From assembly GCF_009730915.1 (NCBI RefSeq), contig NC_052481.1, positions 19,154,386 to 19,218,385 on the forward strand: 64,000 nt of DNA, written 5' to 3'. Origin of the DNA: Dioscorea cayenensis subsp. rotundata (Eukaryota > Streptophyta > Magnoliopsida > Dioscoreales > Dioscoreaceae). Below, in pieces: positions 61,537 through 64,000 of this stretch (position 1 is the stretch's first letter; the number at the start of each line of letters is the position of its first letter). Position numbers and translations under genes: made by a program. The notes below the pieces were generated by a model. It saw only the letters and a list, made by a program, of their open reading frames with translations, was not told the origin of the DNA and made no database searches.

Positions 61537-64000
61537 GAAAATTCTGTTCACGTATCAGTAATTTTCAAAAACTTAAAAACACACTCCTACTTTTTGCACA
61601 CGGACAATGGCCTTAGATTAGTGTTTAAACTTGCTTTCTACCCTCTAGTTCACTTCAGAATGGGTCCAGTATTGTGAAATCCGTTTTAGTACTGAAAATG
61701 GTGGGGAAAGGAAAGCCAAATCAGCATCGTATTCGACCTTTTGAAGGGAACTTTCTGCTTGGTTTAACGTTTAAATATTTTACTAATATGTTTAATAATT
61801 ATCATATCCAGTGTAATACTTCCCATCTCCGTTTAACGTTGTCTTTACATGTATAACTATTCATATTAACGTGTAAATTCTCGAAGTCTCTGCGTAAAAT
61901 GGTGATCTTTTTCGTTTGATCTGAATTCTTTGGCCGGGTGGCACGTGGCGGTGGTAAGGGTTATGGTATCCGTGCGTAAAATTAATAGCGAGCATTAAAA
62001 TTTATGCTGCGGTAACATAATTTTCCCGAACACCCTGTTCGTTCTCATCGATCGATGATCGACTTTTGTGCATTTAACTTTTTCTCGGATATGAAGAGTC
62101 GACACTGCTTATGGAATTCACACCATAAATAACCGGAAAAGAACCCTTCCCATGGAATGACCACTCCTAAAGTCCGTCCTCATCCTCCTCCTCATCCTCA
62201 TCGTCCTCCTCTTCCCATGGACATGACCACTCTGTCCGAAAGGATGTTTCGTGAACCTTCTTCCTTATCTTGAGAATCGTTTAAGCCGCATGATCACGCA
62301 CAAGTTAAACTATCTTTTCATGCTCGAAATGCTCTCATAATTGCTTGAATGCAGAGGATTCTTCAGTGGTGGATGACGGGCAAGCAATTAAGCGAGCATT
62401 TCGAATTGGGTAAGAAAAGAAATTTTTTCACGTATTTTCGTGATTGCGGAGGATGCTCTAGAGGAGGGAGATCGGGAAACATCCTTTAAAGACGAGGGTT
62501 GATATTTATCACTGAGACTTTCTACTGTTACCATTTAAGAACATTACGTCACGATGTACTAACTATTACGTTACGTGTTTAACTATCGGGATCTTCGTTT
62601 AAGTCCAGACCATGACACATTGATTAATAGTCGTTTTCATGAATGTGTGTTGTTTAACCTTTTTAATGTTATACGTTAGTGCGAGTTCAAGTTGATGCGC
62701 ATGTTGTCACGACCGTGTAGCATTCGAATGTCATGGACACTTGTTTTCGTTACTCACGAGGGTCGAGTCGTGAGTGTCAAAAGTCCGAAGCCGGACGTTG
62801 TAAATGTTGTAAATGTTATAAATCTTTTATAAATAAAAGCGAAACAATCTTATTTGATGTGAACTTACGAAATTTAAACATAGACCTAGTAAAAACAAAC
62901 AATGTGGGAAATAAAAGAAAGCGTCGATTGTAAACAATAGAAAATACGTAAATATGTTTAAAGCAGTGACAACGGTGTTTAAGAAAAAGTTACTCTTTAA
63001 GCAATGACAACGGTGTAAACAATAGAAAAAGTTAAACACTACTCAAGTTACTCTTTAAACAATGACAGCGGTGTTTAAGAAAAATACGTAAAGATGTTTA
63101 AAAGCGGTGACCCGGGAGGTACCCATCTTCAACGCGATGTCAGTGAAAGCATTCAATTTAAACAATAACATATTATTTAAATGATAAAGACTTTAGTTAA
63201 ACAATTAACTGTTTTTAAACACTATATGTATCTGTTTAAACATAAAAAGCTTTAGCGTTTACGAGAGACTCATGTTGAGTTCGAGAACTTTCATTCGAGC
63301 GATAACAATATGTCTTCCTCGCATGCATGTGACATATATTTCCCTTTTTGCCCTTGGGATGGAGGGAAAAAATACCGCCCAATCACATCACGTCTAGTCT
63401 AACCTCTATCGTATAGCGTGCACTTTTTGTTTGCCTTTTCTACATCTGCTTTGTTCTTTACATCTTCTACTTCTTCTTCTTCGTCTTCTTTTTGTTCTTC
63501 ATTTCATTTTGGTTTTAGTACGATTTGGTTTTCGAATCGATATATTATGGAGAGTTTTTGTGGTATTGCTAGATTCGACGGGGAGGGAAGAGTGCTAATG
63601 TTCACGGCTCGGACTTCTTGGGAGTTGGTGTTAGGCTGAGATATGTGGCGATGGGGTCTCGAAGTTTCTCTCTGTCGAGGTTAAGTTCATCACACGGATG
63701 GATATAAAACGGTTTGCTCAATCGAAAAGCGATGTTGACTTCCAGCGGATGTGTCACGTCCATTCCATCTTCAAATGTCTCTGTAGTTGATCTTGTCGTC
63801 GAGACGTAAAAATGTGCCATTGCCGAATCCTAATGAAAAGCGAGGTTTACTCGTTTAGTAAGTTCCTTTTCTTTTTAATTATTCCGGTTGATCCGGGGTC
63901 ATTATTGTTTAAATATGTCCGTCATCTGGTTAACATATTATACTAGTCCTTTTACGTTATTAGTTAATTGCTTAAGTATTTAATTTAACGCTTTAACTAT
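61537..64000 (+). mobile_element. Mutator-like family sequence, running off the window
   Basis: Starts near GGGAAAATTCTGTTC (about 61537), similar to the ends of the 15.4 kb element, and continues with the same TTTAAG/TTTAAAC-rich texture. Examples are several copies of TTTAAGCAATGACAACGGTG-type text at 62940-63110. A GC-richer block at 63540-63830 has plus-strand frames with MESFCGIARFDGE, then, after frame changes, VDFQRMCHVHSIFK, which could be the N-terminal part of a Mutator-like transposase. The right terminus is outside the window, and assignment rests on texture and short motifs. Confidence 0.35.

Noticed and set aside
63418..63639. 73-codon plus-strand frame with a Ser-rich start as a secreted peptide gene
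   Set aside because: The Ser/Phe-rich start is a TTC/TCT microsatellite, and the rest fits better as a broken transposase-like region.

Overview
This window is plant nuclear DNA. It has intron-rich genes of clear angiosperm families separated by long AT-rich spacers full of plant transposons (Ty1-copia, Ty3-gypsy, Mutator-like, hAT, PIF/Harbinger, tRNA-derived SINEs). I cannot name the species from sequence alone.

Six protein-coding genes can be supported, with exon models built by hand from splice sites and reading-frame continuity: a receptor-like cytoplasmic kinase of the CRPK1 type (+, 9529-11245); a clathrin light chain (-, 11557-14562), convergent with the kinase; the plastid Fe-S assembly protein ABCI7/SufD (-, 18720-22327); a single-exon alpha-1,4-glycosyltransferase-like protein (+, 23654-24847), divergent from ABCI7; a prolyl 4-hydroxylase (+, 36649-39762); and the GPI-anchor enzyme PIG-L (-, 41938-59822). 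They act in unrelated housekeeping pathways (signalling, endocytosis, Fe-S assembly, glycosylation, wall-protein hydroxylation, GPI anchoring). Nothing suggests co-regulation beyond adjacency.

Layout. 1-9000: AT-rich spacer with a duplicated ~460 bp repeat, a ~2 kb LTR-like insertion and SINE-like pieces. 9000-14600: kinase and clathrin light chain. 15387-17794: a non-autonomous Mutator-like element with a 9 bp target duplication, carrying a duplicated GC-rich block and arrays of a CTTAAGAAA-type unit. 18.7-24.9 kb: ABCI7 and the glycosyltransferase. 27.7-36.1 kb: a solo LTR split by a degenerate Ty1-copia element whose 5' LTR has gained a 235 bp organelle-like insert. 36.6-41.1 kb: prolyl 4-hydroxylase. 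41.9-59.8 kb: PIG-L, whose last intron (42008-57468, about 15.5 kb) contains at least six nested transposons. 60.7-61.1 kb: an inverted fragment of the prolyl 4-hydroxylase gene (exons 1 and 2 with the intron). 61.5-64.0 kb: sequence resembling the Mutator-like family, running off the window.

The main points of interest are the very large transposon-packed PIG-L intron with its isolated 22-residue terminal exon, the organelle DNA inside one LTR of a retroelement, the Mutator-like element with captured repeats, the prolyl 4-hydroxylase fragment, and an in-frame 87 bp optional intron in PIG-L. I found no evidence of a wholly new multi-gene system.
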